The notes beneath the pieces were generated by a model that had not been told where the DNA came from, searched no databases, and was given only the letters and a program-made list of their open reading frames with translations. The position numbers were made by a program, and so were the translations under genes. Below, in pieces: positions 26,067 through 33,902 of a DNA stretch of 64,000 nucleotides. The DNA lies in the NCBI GenBank assembly GCA_045105235.1, contig JBGCDH010000012.1, positions 1 through 64,000 of the forward strand. Reading direction: 5' to 3'. The number at the start of each line of letters is the position of its first letter. The stretch's first letter is position 1. The DNA is from GCA-2684655 sp045105235. Lineage in GTDB: Bacteria > Planctomycetota > UBA1135 > UBA2386.

Positions 26067-26972
26067 CTACGGCGTCAACACCTCGTCGGCGCTGCGCTTC
26101 AACAGCTCGCGCAGCAGCGGCGAAGCGAAGCGCCGCTGCACGGTGATCGCGTAGAAGTCCTCGAAGAGGTCGGGAACCTCGCAGTATTCGACCAGCACGC
26201 CTGCCTGCAGCTCATCGCGAACCACGATGCTCGGCACCAGTGCGATGCTGTCCGAATCGCGCGCCATCAATCGCAGCAGCGCCATGTCGTCGACTTCGGC
26301 GTGCAGCCGATAGCGCAACCCGACGCGGCTGCAGAGCAAGTCGAAGCCAGCGCGCAGGTCGTTGTCCGACCCTGGCAGCAGCAGCGGCCGATCGCTGAGA
26401 TCGTCCGGAAACCGAAACTTCTTGTGCTTGCCGCGCCCGCGCTGCGGCTTGCCGATCAGGCTCACCGGCTGGCGTGCGATGCGGCTGCACACCCACGGGT
26501 CGTCGGCCGAGCTGTGCACGCGGCGATTGGAAAGCACCACGTCCAGCGTGTGCACACGCAGCCGCGCCAGCAAGTCGCGCAGCGAACTCGACTGCACCGT
26601 CAGGGCGACGTCGTCGCGCACCAGCAGAGGCCGAATGAAGTTGTCCTGGAAGTTGCGCGACAGGGTCGCGACCGAACCGATCCGCAGCGTCTCGAGACTC
26701 GGTCGCCCGTCGTCGTGCAGCACGGTCAGCATCTCTTCGCCGGCTTCAAAAATCGTGTCCGCATAGCCGAGCGCTAGCTGTCCCGCCTCCGTCAACTGCA
26801 TGCTGCGCGCCGCGCGCACGAACAGCGCCTGGCCGAGCTGCTCTTCGAGCTGGCGGACCTGCGTCGACAGCGCCGACTGCGAAACGTGCAGTCGCTTGGC
26901 GGCCTTGGTCAGGCTGCCCTCTTTGGCGACCGCCCGGAAGTAGCGCAGGTGGTGAAAGTTGAGGACGTCCAT
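26067..26972 (-). CDS. LysR-family transcriptional regulator (NhaR-like)
   Basis: 301 aa from ATG 26972. The winged helix-turn-helix occupies residues 1-62 (FHHLRYFRAVAKEGSLTKAA, then LHVSQSALSTQVRQLEEQLG). The effector domain (about 92-295) has IGSVATLSRNF at its start. The NFHHLRYFxAVAxEGSLTKAA opening is typical of the NhaR subgroup. It is transcribed divergently from dabB across about 80 bases that hold inverted repeats, the standard arrangement for a LysR protein controlling its neighbour and itself. The likely signal is CO2/bicarbonate supply, by analogy with LysR regulators of carbon-uptake genes; NhaR-type proteins instead sense Na+/pH, which is also plausible next to an ion-driven DabB. 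Confidence 0.9.
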   Translation of the reverse strand: MDVLNFHHLRYFRAVAKEGSLTKAAKRLHVSQSALSTQVRQLEEQLGQALFVRAARSMQLTEAGQLALGYADTIFEAGEEMLTVLHDDGRPSLETLRIGSVATLSRNFQDNFIRPLLVRDDVALTVQSSSLRDLLARLRVHTLDVVLSNRRVHSSADDPWVCSRIARQPVSLIGKPQRGRGKHKKFRFPDDLSDRPLLLPGSDNDLRAGFDLLCSRVGLRYRLHAEVDDMALLRLMARDSDSIALVPSIVVRDELQAGVLVEYCEVPDLFEDFYAITVQRRFASPLLRELLKRSADEVLTP

Positions 26973-26973
26973 G

Positions 26974-27001
26974 CGTTCTAGAATACAGAACGAATGTTTC
27001 G
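26974..27001. promoter_or_regulatory. Candidate LysR operator between lysR and dabB
   Basis: Directly upstream of the LysR ATG lie overlapping palindromes: CGTTCT-N7-AGAACG (26974-26992), TTCTAGAA (26976-26983) and CGAA-TGT-TTCG (26991-27001). Bases here are AT-richer than the surroundings. Position in the divergent gap and dyad symmetry fit a LysR autoregulatory site controlling both directions; binding is inferred. Confidence 0.5.
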
Positions 27002-27051
27002 CTTATATGCGTTTTCCAAAAGGCTCGGGGAGAGCGATTGTTCTGGGCCAA

Positions 27052-28674
27052 ATGTCAGATCCATCCTCATCGCTCGTTCTCGCTGCGCCGCCGGCCATCG
27101 ACCTGGCCGCGATGGTGGCGCACGCTATCCCGTTTGGGCTTGCCATCGCCGCACTCGCTGCGGGCCGCCTCGCCTCGTCCAGCGCCATGGCATGGAAGAT
27201 TGCGAAGCTCGCCACGGCGACGGCCGCGCTGGCCGCGATTGGATCCGTGGCGGCGGCGCTGCTCACGCCCGCGGCCGCCGGGACAGAATCTGAGCCAATT
27301 TGGCACCTCACCTCCGGCCTGGTGCTGCTGCTGATCACCGCGATAGGCACCGTGCTAACGCGCTTCTCGGCAACGTATCTCGAGGGCGAACGCAACCAGC
27401 AGCAGTTCGCAAGCTGGCTGGTGGCCACGCTCGCCGGATCCACGCTGGTTGTCGCCACCAACCACATGCTCGTGCTGCTCGCCGCGTGGCTTGCGACCAG
27501 CCTGTGCTTGGGCAACCTGCTGACGTTCTACGGCGACCGCCTGATGGCGCAGATGGCGGCTCACAAGAAGTTTCTGGTCAGCCGCGCCGCGGATATCTGC
27601 GTTTTGTCGGCCGCCATGCTGCTCTATGCGGCGTTCGAGACGTTTGACATCGATGCACTCGCCGCCGCAGCGCGCGCAGCCGACACGATGCCAACCAGCG
27701 CTTCGTTCGGCGTCGTCTTGCTGGTCATCGCCGTGCTGCTGAAGAGCGCACAGCTGCCGTTCCACGGCTGGCTGATGCAGGTCATGGAGGCACCGACGCC
27801 GGTGTCCGCGCTGCTGCACGCTGGCGTGGTCAACCTCGGCGGCTACGTCCTCATCCGCAACGGCGCCCTGGTTGGCGCCGTGCCAACGGCCCAGGCAACG
27901 CTTGTCGCGGTCGGCGGTTTGACGGCTGCGCTTGCCGTCATGACGGCAACCACACGGGTCAGCATCAAGGTCGCGCTGGCCTGGTCCACGTGCGCCCAGA
28001 TGGGCTTCATGCTGCTGCAGTGCGGCCTCGGGCTCTACGGCATGGCGCTGCTGCATCTGCTGGCACACTCGATCTACAAAGCGCACGCGTTCTTGACCGC
28101 TGGAAGCACCGTCGATCGCAACGCGGCAACACGCCACGCCCCCAGCATTGCGGCCGAAACCTTGCCACGACTGCTGACCGGCGCGCTCGGCGCCGCGGCT
28201 CCGATTGCGGTAGCCCTAGCGCTTGACCCGTCCCTGCTCGAACAGCACGCCTTGCTCGCCATGATGCTCGTCGTCGTGCTCGCAATGGGCATGCGCTACG
28301 GCCGTCGCACGACCGCGTCGGCGTGGCAACCTGCGCTCCGGGCGGCAGCCAGCGCATCGCTGCTGACCGCACTCTGGCTCGCGCTCCACACGGTGTTCGA
28401 ACACGGTTTCGTCACCGAAATCGCGACGACATCGCCGGCCATCGCTGCGGCGGCGGCAGCGATCTTCTTTGCGCTGTTCGCAGTCGACGCCATCCGGCGC
28501 ACATCCCCACAGGCCCCCGGCGTCCAGCAGATGCAACGCTGGTTCCAGGGCGGCATGTTCCTCGACGAGTGGTTTACGCGCGGCACGCTGCGCCTGTTCC
28601 GCTGGCAACCCAACGCGCGCAGCGGCCACTCCGCACGCTCGACGACCTCGATCCGCGAAGGAGAAATGCTGTGA
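27052..28674 (+). CDS. dabB: DabB: NuoL/MrpA-like membrane subunit of the inorganic carbon transporter
   Basis: 540 aa from ATG 27052; ATG 27007 would add 15 residues. It is a polytopic protein of the proton-conducting NADH-dehydrogenase-5 family, with the hallmark LLKSAQLPFHGWLMQVMEAPTPVSALLHAG region (quoted in parts: LLKSAQLPFHGWL and MEAPTPVSALLHAG). The conserved lysine of the antiporter channel is present, and HxxxKAHAFLTAG occurs (HSIYKAHAFL). In DAB systems this subunit is thought to supply cation-driven energy to DabA for vectorial CO2 hydration. It is coupled to dabA by a GTGA overlap and divergent from lysR. No other complex I subunits are nearby, which supports DabB over NuoL. Confidence 0.9.
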   Translation: MSDPSSSLVLAAPPAIDLAAMVAHAIPFGLAIAALAAGRLASSSAMAWKIAKLATATAALAAIGSVAAALLTPAAAGTESEPIWHLTSGLVLLLITAIGTVLTRFSATYLEGERNQQQFASWLVATLAGSTLVVATNHMLVLLAAWLATSLCLGNLLTFYGDRLMAQMAAHKKFLVSRAADICVLSAAMLLYAAFETFDIDALAAAARAADTMPTSASFGVVLLVIAVLLKSAQLPFHGWLMQVMEAPTPVSALLHAGVVNLGGYVLIRNGALVGAVPTAQATLVAVGGLTAALAVMTATTRVSIKVALAWSTCAQMGFMLLQCGLGLYGMALLHLLAHSIYKAHAFLTAGSTVDRNAATRHAPSIAAETLPRLLTGALGAAAPIAVALALDPSLLEQHALLAMMLVVVLAMGMRYGRRTTASAWQPALRAAASASLLTALWLALHTVFEHGFVTEIATTSPAIAAAAAAIFFALFAVDAIRRTSPQAPGVQQMQRWFQGGMFLDEWFTRGTLRLFRWQPNARSGHSARSTTSIREGEML

Positions 28675-31421
28675 GCACCATCGACTCCCCCATCACGTCG
28701 CCTGCCGTTCTCGACGCGGTCCAACGCGCATGCGCCACGATTGCACCGACGTGGCCACTCGACCGCTGGATTGCCGTCAACCCGTTTTGGCACAGCCGCC
28801 AGGACCGCATCGAGCAGCTGGCGGCACGGCTGTCGACCGCGAGCGGGGTGCGCATGACCATGCCGCGCTCGTTCTACCGCCAGCAGTGGCTGCAGGGCGC
28901 CTTTGATGCCCGCCACCTGTCAGCAGCATGCACCCTGTCGGATGAGGCCACGCAGACGCAAAACGATCGCCCCAACCTTGACGAGCTGATCCGCATGATC
29001 GGCAGCGACGAGGAGCCGAGCCAGCAGCTGCCGCTGTGGACCGACCTCGCCGACCGCCAACGCAGCGCCAAGGAGCCACTCCCGTGGAGCCGCACGGCCG
29101 TCGACCAAATCAGCCAGCACCTTGCCGCTTGGTTTGACGAAGGCCAAGGCGACTGGCAGGCCGATCACAACAGCGGCCTGCTCGGCTCCTGGCGCACGCG
29201 CCTGGTAGAAGATCGCGGCGTCGCGTTTCGACACGGCCGGGAGAGCTTCTGCACGACTCTGCGCCGCCTGCCGGCCGAGCCGCTGGTGCTGATCGAAACG
29301 CTCGCCCAACAGCTCGGACTGCAGGACGAAGCCCTCGAACACTACCTGACCGCGCTGCTCGGCACGGTGCGCGGCTGGGCATCGTGGTGCGCTTTCGAAA
29401 ACTGGGAGAACGCGCTCGAAGGCCGCGAAGTCGCCCCCGAAAACGATCCGCTCGTGCACCTGCTGGCCATCCGCGCAAGCTGGGAGCTGCTGCTGCGCGA
29501 AGAGCATGATCTGCACGCGCTGAGCACCGAATGGCGCATGCAGACCGTTGCTCTGGCGAGCCAGCAGCAGGACCGGCAGCGGCGCGAACGCGTCAACTGG
29601 CTGCTGCAACACGCCTACGAACTCGCCTACCAGGAGCGCCTCGGCAGGGCGATCGCGCCGCGCGATCCGGAGCGCACCGACGCACCGCGGGTGCAGGCGG
29701 TGTTCTGTATCGACGTTCGCTCCGAACGCTTCCGGCGCGCGCTGGAGCGCACCGGTGGCGATCAGGTCGACACCCGCGGCTTCGCCGGCTTCTTCGGCCT
29801 GCCCATCGCGCACCGTGCGATTGGCAGCCATGACGTGGCGCGGCCGCAGCTGCCCGGCCTGCTTTCGCCAGCCGTGCACAGCCACGAGGCGAGCGACGAC
29901 GCCGAACAATCGGCAAGAGTCGCGGCGCGGCGCGCGGGGCGCCTCGCCAACGATCGCGTCGACGCACGCTTCCGCAGCGCGCCGACGTCGGCTTTCACAT
30001 TCGTCGAATCGCTGGGCCTCGCCTACCTCCCCAAGCTGTTGCATCACGGCTTTGGCGGCGGCACGGCACAGCGCCAAGACCGCCCGGGACTGACTTCGGA
30101 CGAGCACAGCGACATGCGCCCCACCTGGCCGACCAGCGGCCCGGGCTCGTCGCTTGCCGAGCGCACCGATCTGGCCCAGGGCGTCCTCAAGGCGATGGGA
30201 CTCGATCGCGACTTTGCCAACATCGTGCTGTTGGCCGGCCACGGCAGCAGCACCGCCAACAACCCGCAGGCGGCTGGACTGCACTGCGGCGCCTGTGGCG
30301 GCCAGACCGGCGAAAACAACGCGCGCCTGCTGGCCAACCTGCTCAACGATAAGGCTCTGCGCCAGTCGCTCGCCGAGCGCGGCACCGAGATCCCAGCTTC
30401 AACGTGGTTCGTTGCCGGGCTGCACGACACGACCACCGACCAACTCGAGCTATTCGACGTTGGCCTGGTGCCGCACGAACGGGACGCGGACCTGCGCCTC
30501 CTCCGCGACTGGCTCGCGTTTGCCGGCGACGGCACGCGCGCCGAACGCGCCCCCGGGCTCGGACTCGACAAGCTGGCGAACTCGCCCGAACCACTGCTCC
30601 GGTCGCTGCAGAAGCGCGGCCAAGACTGGGCGCAGCTGCGCCCGGAATGGGGCCTGGCCGACAACGCAGCGTTCATCGTTGCGCCGCGTCAGCGCACGCG
30701 CGGTCAAAACCTCGAAGGCCGTACGTTCCTGCACGACTACGACTGGCAGCGCGACGACGGCTTCGCCACGCTGACGCTGATCCTCACGGCACCGATGGTG
30801 GTGACCAACTGGATCAACCTTCAGTACTACGCATCGACCGTCGACCACGACAACTTTGGCAGTGGCAACAAGCTGCTGCACAACGTCGTCGGCGGCAACC
30901 GCGGCGTCTTCGAAGGCAACGGCGGCGACCTGCGCATCGGCCTGTCACAACAGTCCCTTCACGACGGCGAGAAGTGGCGGCACCGACCGCAGCGACTGAG
31001 CGTGGTTGTGGCCGCGCCGCGCCAAGCCATCGACGACATCCTGAATCAGCACGAGGCGCCGCGCAGCCTGGTCGAAAATGGCTGGCTGCACCTGCTGCGC
31101 TGCGACGACGACGGCACCTATGAGGTCCGCCTGCGCAACGGCAGCTGGCGCCGCTTTGACGAGCTCGTCACCGAAACCAGCCCCGAAGATGTCGCGCCCG
31201 AGGGCGGCCCGACCGCAGATCCGTCGACGGACGCGATCGAGAACGCCTTTGCCGACCAGCCGGCATCCCGGCCGGTATCCCAGCCGGCAACCCAGCAGCA
31301 GGCGCACCGCAAGGCGACGCCGCGAGCCCCAAAACGCCGCGGCGACCCGTCGCCGGCCCAGCTGGTGCTGACACTTTGCTCGGTTGCACTGGGCGTTCTG
31401 CTGCAGGGCCTCTGGACCTGA
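28671..31421 (+). CDS. dabA: DabA: zinc-dependent inorganic carbon transporter subunit (DUF2309)
   Basis: 916 aa from GTG 28671, preceded by AAGGAGA at 28658-28664 and overlapping the dabB stop. DabA is a beta-carbonic-anhydrase-like protein that hydrates CO2 to bicarbonate at the membrane with DabB. The four active-site residues are visible: C346 and D348 in VFCIDVRSERF, H524 in LLAGHGSS and C539 in GLHCGACGG. The H-C spacing of 15 equals that known for the Halothiobacillus protein. The C-terminus is unusual: a Gln/Pro/Ser linker built from a 12-bp repeat, a basic segment (residues about 880-893), then a hydrophobic helix (LVLTLCSVALGVLLQGLW) ending the chain. That tail could anchor DabA in the membrane. 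Confidence 0.94.
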   Translation: MSTIDSPITSPAVLDAVQRACATIAPTWPLDRWIAVNPFWHSRQDRIEQLAARLSTASGVRMTMPRSFYRQQWLQGAFDARHLSAACTLSDEATQTQNDRPNLDELIRMIGSDEEPSQQLPLWTDLADRQRSAKEPLPWSRTAVDQISQHLAAWFDEGQGDWQADHNSGLLGSWRTRLVEDRGVAFRHGRESFCTTLRRLPAEPLVLIETLAQQLGLQDEALEHYLTALLGTVRGWASWCAFENWENALEGREVAPENDPLVHLLAIRASWELLLREEHDLHALSTEWRMQTVALASQQQDRQRRERVNWLLQHAYELAYQERLGRAIAPRDPERTDAPRVQAVFCIDVRSERFRRALERTGGDQVDTRGFAGFFGLPIAHRAIGSHDVARPQLPGLLSPAVHSHEASDDAEQSARVAARRAGRLANDRVDARFRSAPTSAFTFVESLGLAYLPKLLHHGFGGGTAQRQDRPGLTSDEHSDMRPTWPTSGPGSSLAERTDLAQGVLKAMGLDRDFANIVLLAGHGSSTANNPQAAGLHCGACGGQTGENNARLLANLLNDKALRQSLAERGTEIPASTWFVAGLHDTTTDQLELFDVGLVPHERDADLRLLRDWLAFAGDGTRAERAPGLGLDKLANSPEPLLRSLQKRGQDWAQLRPEWGLADNAAFIVAPRQRTRGQNLEGRTFLHDYDWQRDDGFATLTLILTAPMVVTNWINLQYYASTVDHDNFGSGNKLLHNVVGGNRGVFEGNGGDLRIGLSQQSLHDGEKWRHRPQRLSVVVAAPRQAIDDILNQHEAPRSLVENGWLHLLRCDDDGTYEVRLRNGSWRRFDELVTETSPEDVAPEGGPTADPSTDAIENAFADQPASRPVSQPATQQQAHRKATPRAPKRRGDPSPAQLVLTLCSVALGVLLQGLWT
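31257..31292. repeat. Three 12-bp tandem repeats in the dabA linker
   Basis: Units CAGCCGGCATCC, CGGCCGGTATCC and CAGCCGGCAACC are in frame and encode QPAS-RPVS-QPAT. They form part of the disordered linker before the C-terminal hydrophobic helix of DabA. Confidence 0.8.
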
Positions 31422-31518
31422 GGGACCGGCGGCCGTTGTTCCAGCGGCCGATATCCCGGCGATTGGGCGCGAGGTTGGAAAGCGCGGCGCAGAACCCTAT
31501 TCTGCTTGCCCCAAACCC

Positions 31519-32937
31519 ATGACCTACGACGCCATCGTGATCGGAGCCGGCCCTGCCGGCTACGTCTGTGCCATTCGCTGTGCCCAACTCGGACTGAAGA
31601 CTGCAGTCATCGAGAAGGAGAACGTCGGTGGTGTCTGCTTGAACGTCGGCTGCATTCCGAGCAAAGCGCTCATTGCCGCCAGCAAGCTCGTCCACAAGAT
31701 CCAGACGGCTGACGTCATGGGCATCAAGGCCAAGCTCGAGGGCATCGATGTCAACGCCCTCGTCGCCTGGAAGGCGGGCATCGTCAACAAGCTGACCTCC
31801 GGCGTCGGCGGCCTGCTGAAGAACCACAAGATCGACACGTTCATGGGTGATGCGCGCGTCACCGGCAAGAACTCGATCGAGGTCACCGGCAAGGACGGCA
31901 AGAAGACGCTCGAGACGAAGAACATCGTCGTCGCGGTCGGCAGCACGCCGATCTCAGTGCCGGGCTTTGACTTCGACAACAAGCACGTCTGGTCTTCCAC
32001 CGACGCGCTGCAGCCAAAGTCCCTGCCCAAGCGCATGATCGTCATTGGCGGCGGCTACATCGGCCTCGAGCTCGGCCTCGTCTACCACAAGCTTGGCAGC
32101 GAAGTGCGCGTGCTCGAGTTCATGGATCGCGTGCTGCCGGGCATGGAGGCCGACCTGTCCAAGGAGATGGGTCGCTCGCTCAAGAAGAAGAAGATGCCCG
32201 TCCATCTCAAGACCAAGGCCACCGGCTACGAGAAGGGCAAAAACGGCCTGGTCGTGCACGCCGAGGTCAACGGCAAGAAGGAGACCTTCGAGTGCGACGT
32301 CGTGCTGTCGTGCGTCGGTCGCTTCCCGAACGGCAAGGGCCTCGGCCTCGAAGAAATCGGCGTCCACGTCGACGAGCGCGGCTTCGTGCCGGTCGACCAC
32401 CGTCGCCAAACCAACGTGCCCGGCATCTACGCCATCGGCGACGTCTCGGGCCAGCCCATGCTCGCCCACAAGGGCTCGCACGAAGGCCTGGTTGCGGCAG
32501 GTGCCATCGCCGGCGACACCGGCTCAGCCTACGACCCGGCCTGCATCCCGGCCGTCATCTTCACCGATCCCGAGATCGCCTCGGTCGGCCTCACCGCGGA
32601 CGAAGCCAAGGAAGCCGGATTCGAGCCAATCGAAGGCCGCTTCCCGTTTGGAGCGTCGGGCCGCGCCATGTCGCTCAACGAAACCGAAGGCTGGGTCAAG
32701 GTGATCGCCGACAAGTCGACCGACAAGGTCCTCGGCGTGCACATGATCGGTCCAGAAGTGACCGAACTGATCGCCGAAGCCGCGCTGGCCATCGAGATGG
32801 GCGCCACCATCGGCGACATGGCGCAGACCATTCACGCCCACCCGACGCTCCCCGAAGCGATGATGGAAGCCGCCGAGGCGGTGCACTCGATGGCGGTGCA
32901 CATCTTCCAAAAGCCAGCGGCCCCCAAGAAGGGCTGA
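31519..32937 (+). CDS. lpdA: Dihydrolipoamide dehydrogenase (E3)
   Basis: 472 aa from ATG 31519. The FAD-binding motif is AIVIGAGPAGYVCA, the redox disulfide is C40-LNVG-C45 in GGVCLNVGCIPSK, the NAD-binding motif is MIVIGGGYIGLELG, and the C-terminal catalytic HAHPTLPEA is present. It reoxidises dihydrolipoamide of the E2 subunits to yield NADH. No other E3 is visible in the window, so it is the obvious partner of the E1/E2 operon at 1-3872, although it lies 27 kb away. It follows dabA by about 97 bases in the same direction; cotranscription is possible but functionally unexplained. The identification is very strong. Confidence 0.95.
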   Translation: MTYDAIVIGAGPAGYVCAIRCAQLGLKTAVIEKENVGGVCLNVGCIPSKALIAASKLVHKIQTADVMGIKAKLEGIDVNALVAWKAGIVNKLTSGVGGLLKNHKIDTFMGDARVTGKNSIEVTGKDGKKTLETKNIVVAVGSTPISVPGFDFDNKHVWSSTDALQPKSLPKRMIVIGGGYIGLELGLVYHKLGSEVRVLEFMDRVLPGMEADLSKEMGRSLKKKKMPVHLKTKATGYEKGKNGLVVHAEVNGKKETFECDVVLSCVGRFPNGKGLGLEEIGVHVDERGFVPVDHRRQTNVPGIYAIGDVSGQPMLAHKGSHEGLVAAGAIAGDTGSAYDPACIPAVIFTDPEIASVGLTADEAKEAGFEPIEGRFPFGASGRAMSLNETEGWVKVIADKSTDKVLGVHMIGPEVTELIAEAALAIEMGATIGDMAQTIHAHPTLPEAMMEAAEAVHSMAVHIFQKPAAPKKG

Positions 32938-32989
32938 GTCGCGGCACTGGTCGTCGCGGCCGTGTAGAACCACGGCAGAGCCGAAAGCC

Positions 32990-33376
32990 TCAGCCTGCGA
33001 GATAGGCGGCAACCTGCTGCTGGGCGTCCTCAAAAGAAAAGCCGCCCTCGCGCTGCTGCATGTCCTGGGCAACCCGGACAAACAGCGGAAAGCCGATCCG
33101 CAAGATCGGCTCCATGCGCTCGACGGCGTAGCCGCGGATGCGCTCGACGTCTTCGGTGGTTGCGCTGGCCCCGGCACCCTCTTCGCTCGCTGCCGGCTCG
33201 AAGCCATGCGCCACGGTGGCGATCTGGACAAAGTGCTGTGCCGTCCACTCGCGATCGCGCAACCGCCCCGGCTCCGCCATCCAGACGGCAACGACGCCGC
33301 CCAGCACCTTGCGATCGAGGTCGTCGAGAGGGGCGATGAGCGCGCGCATCTCTTCTTCGGTTGGCACTTGGTCCAT
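32990..33376 (-). CDS. Small acidic protein of unknown function
   Basis: 128 aa from ATG 33376 (MDQVPTEEEM); the frame stays open upstream but enters the neighbouring gene's tail. It is soluble, Glu/Ala/Arg-rich and probably all-helical, with a KVLGGVVAVW segment and a Gln-rich end. I see no known domain. It is the last gene of a minus-strand group behind the membrane protein and octaheme cytochrome, about 43 bases after the membrane protein's stop. A role linked to that cytochrome is possible only by position. Confidence 0.6.
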   Translation of the reverse strand: MDQVPTEEEMRALIAPLDDLDRKVLGGVVAVWMAEPGRLRDREWTAQHFVQIATVAHGFEPAASEEGAGASATTEDVERIRGYAVERMEPILRIGFPLFVRVAQDMQQREGGFSFEDAQQQVAAYLAG

Positions 33377-33419
33377 CCCACGATCTTGCCTGGATCCACC
33401 CGCCGGAGCCAGCGGCGAG

Positions 33420-33902
33420 CTATGCGACCGTCGCCCGAAGCGCCCGCAGGATGGACACGATCGCGAGCACCAGCAGCACGAGGCCGAAAGGCACCAGCGC
33501 GATGCCGATGCCTGGATCGCCTCCGCGCACGCCGAATGCTCCGAGCAGAAACCCGCCCGGGAGTGCAATCGTGGCGCTCGACAAGCACGCCGAAGCGAAG
33601 CGAGGGCCCGAGCCAAGACACCGTTCCGCCGTCACGGCAAAGGCAATGTGCACCAGCGACAAGAAGGTGCCATGGGCATGCGCCAGTCGCCACAGCAGCC
33701 GCTGGGTCTCATTGCCAACCGCCAGGTACCAGTCGACCTTGAAGCCATGCATGGCCTCCAGCACGCCACCGAGCGCGACGAACACAAGCAGGCTGAACCA
33801 GCCGATCGTCAGATGGCGGCGCGCAAGGGCGCGGGCTGACGGCGTCGCTTCGGACGCCGAGCCAGCAGGCCGAGACTTGATGGATTCTGGAGCGTCACTC
33901 AT
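33420..33902 (-). CDS. Four-helix membrane protein with a HAHGT motif
   Basis: 160 aa from ATG 33902. Four hydrophobic segments are visible (about residues 32-50, 75-95, 107-123 and 132-152). Between helices 1 and 2, or at the start of helix 2, comes LAHAHGTFLSLVHIAF with three histidines that could bind heme or metal. HGFKVDWYL precedes it. Its ATG overlaps the stop of the octaheme cytochrome gene (ATGA), so it probably acts with that cytochrome, perhaps as a membrane electron-transfer partner. I recognise the pattern as a conserved hypothetical membrane family but cannot name it. Confidence 0.7.
   Translation of the reverse strand: MSDAPESIKSRPAGSASEATPSARALARRHLTIGWFSLLVFVALGGVLEAMHGFKVDWYLAVGNETQRLLWRLAHAHGTFLSLVHIAFAVTAERCLGSGPRFASACLSSATIALPGGFLLGAFGVRGGDPGIGIALVPFGLVLLVLAIVSILRALRATVA

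Noticed and set aside
27052..28674. Reading as NADH dehydrogenase subunit L (NuoL)
   Set aside because: No other complex I genes are near, it is shorter than typical NuoL, and it is coupled to a DUF2309 gene, which defines DabB.
28920..30284. 454-codon open frame on the minus strand opposite dabA
   Set aside because: It fully overlaps a gene with confirmed zinc-site residues and has no recognisable motif.
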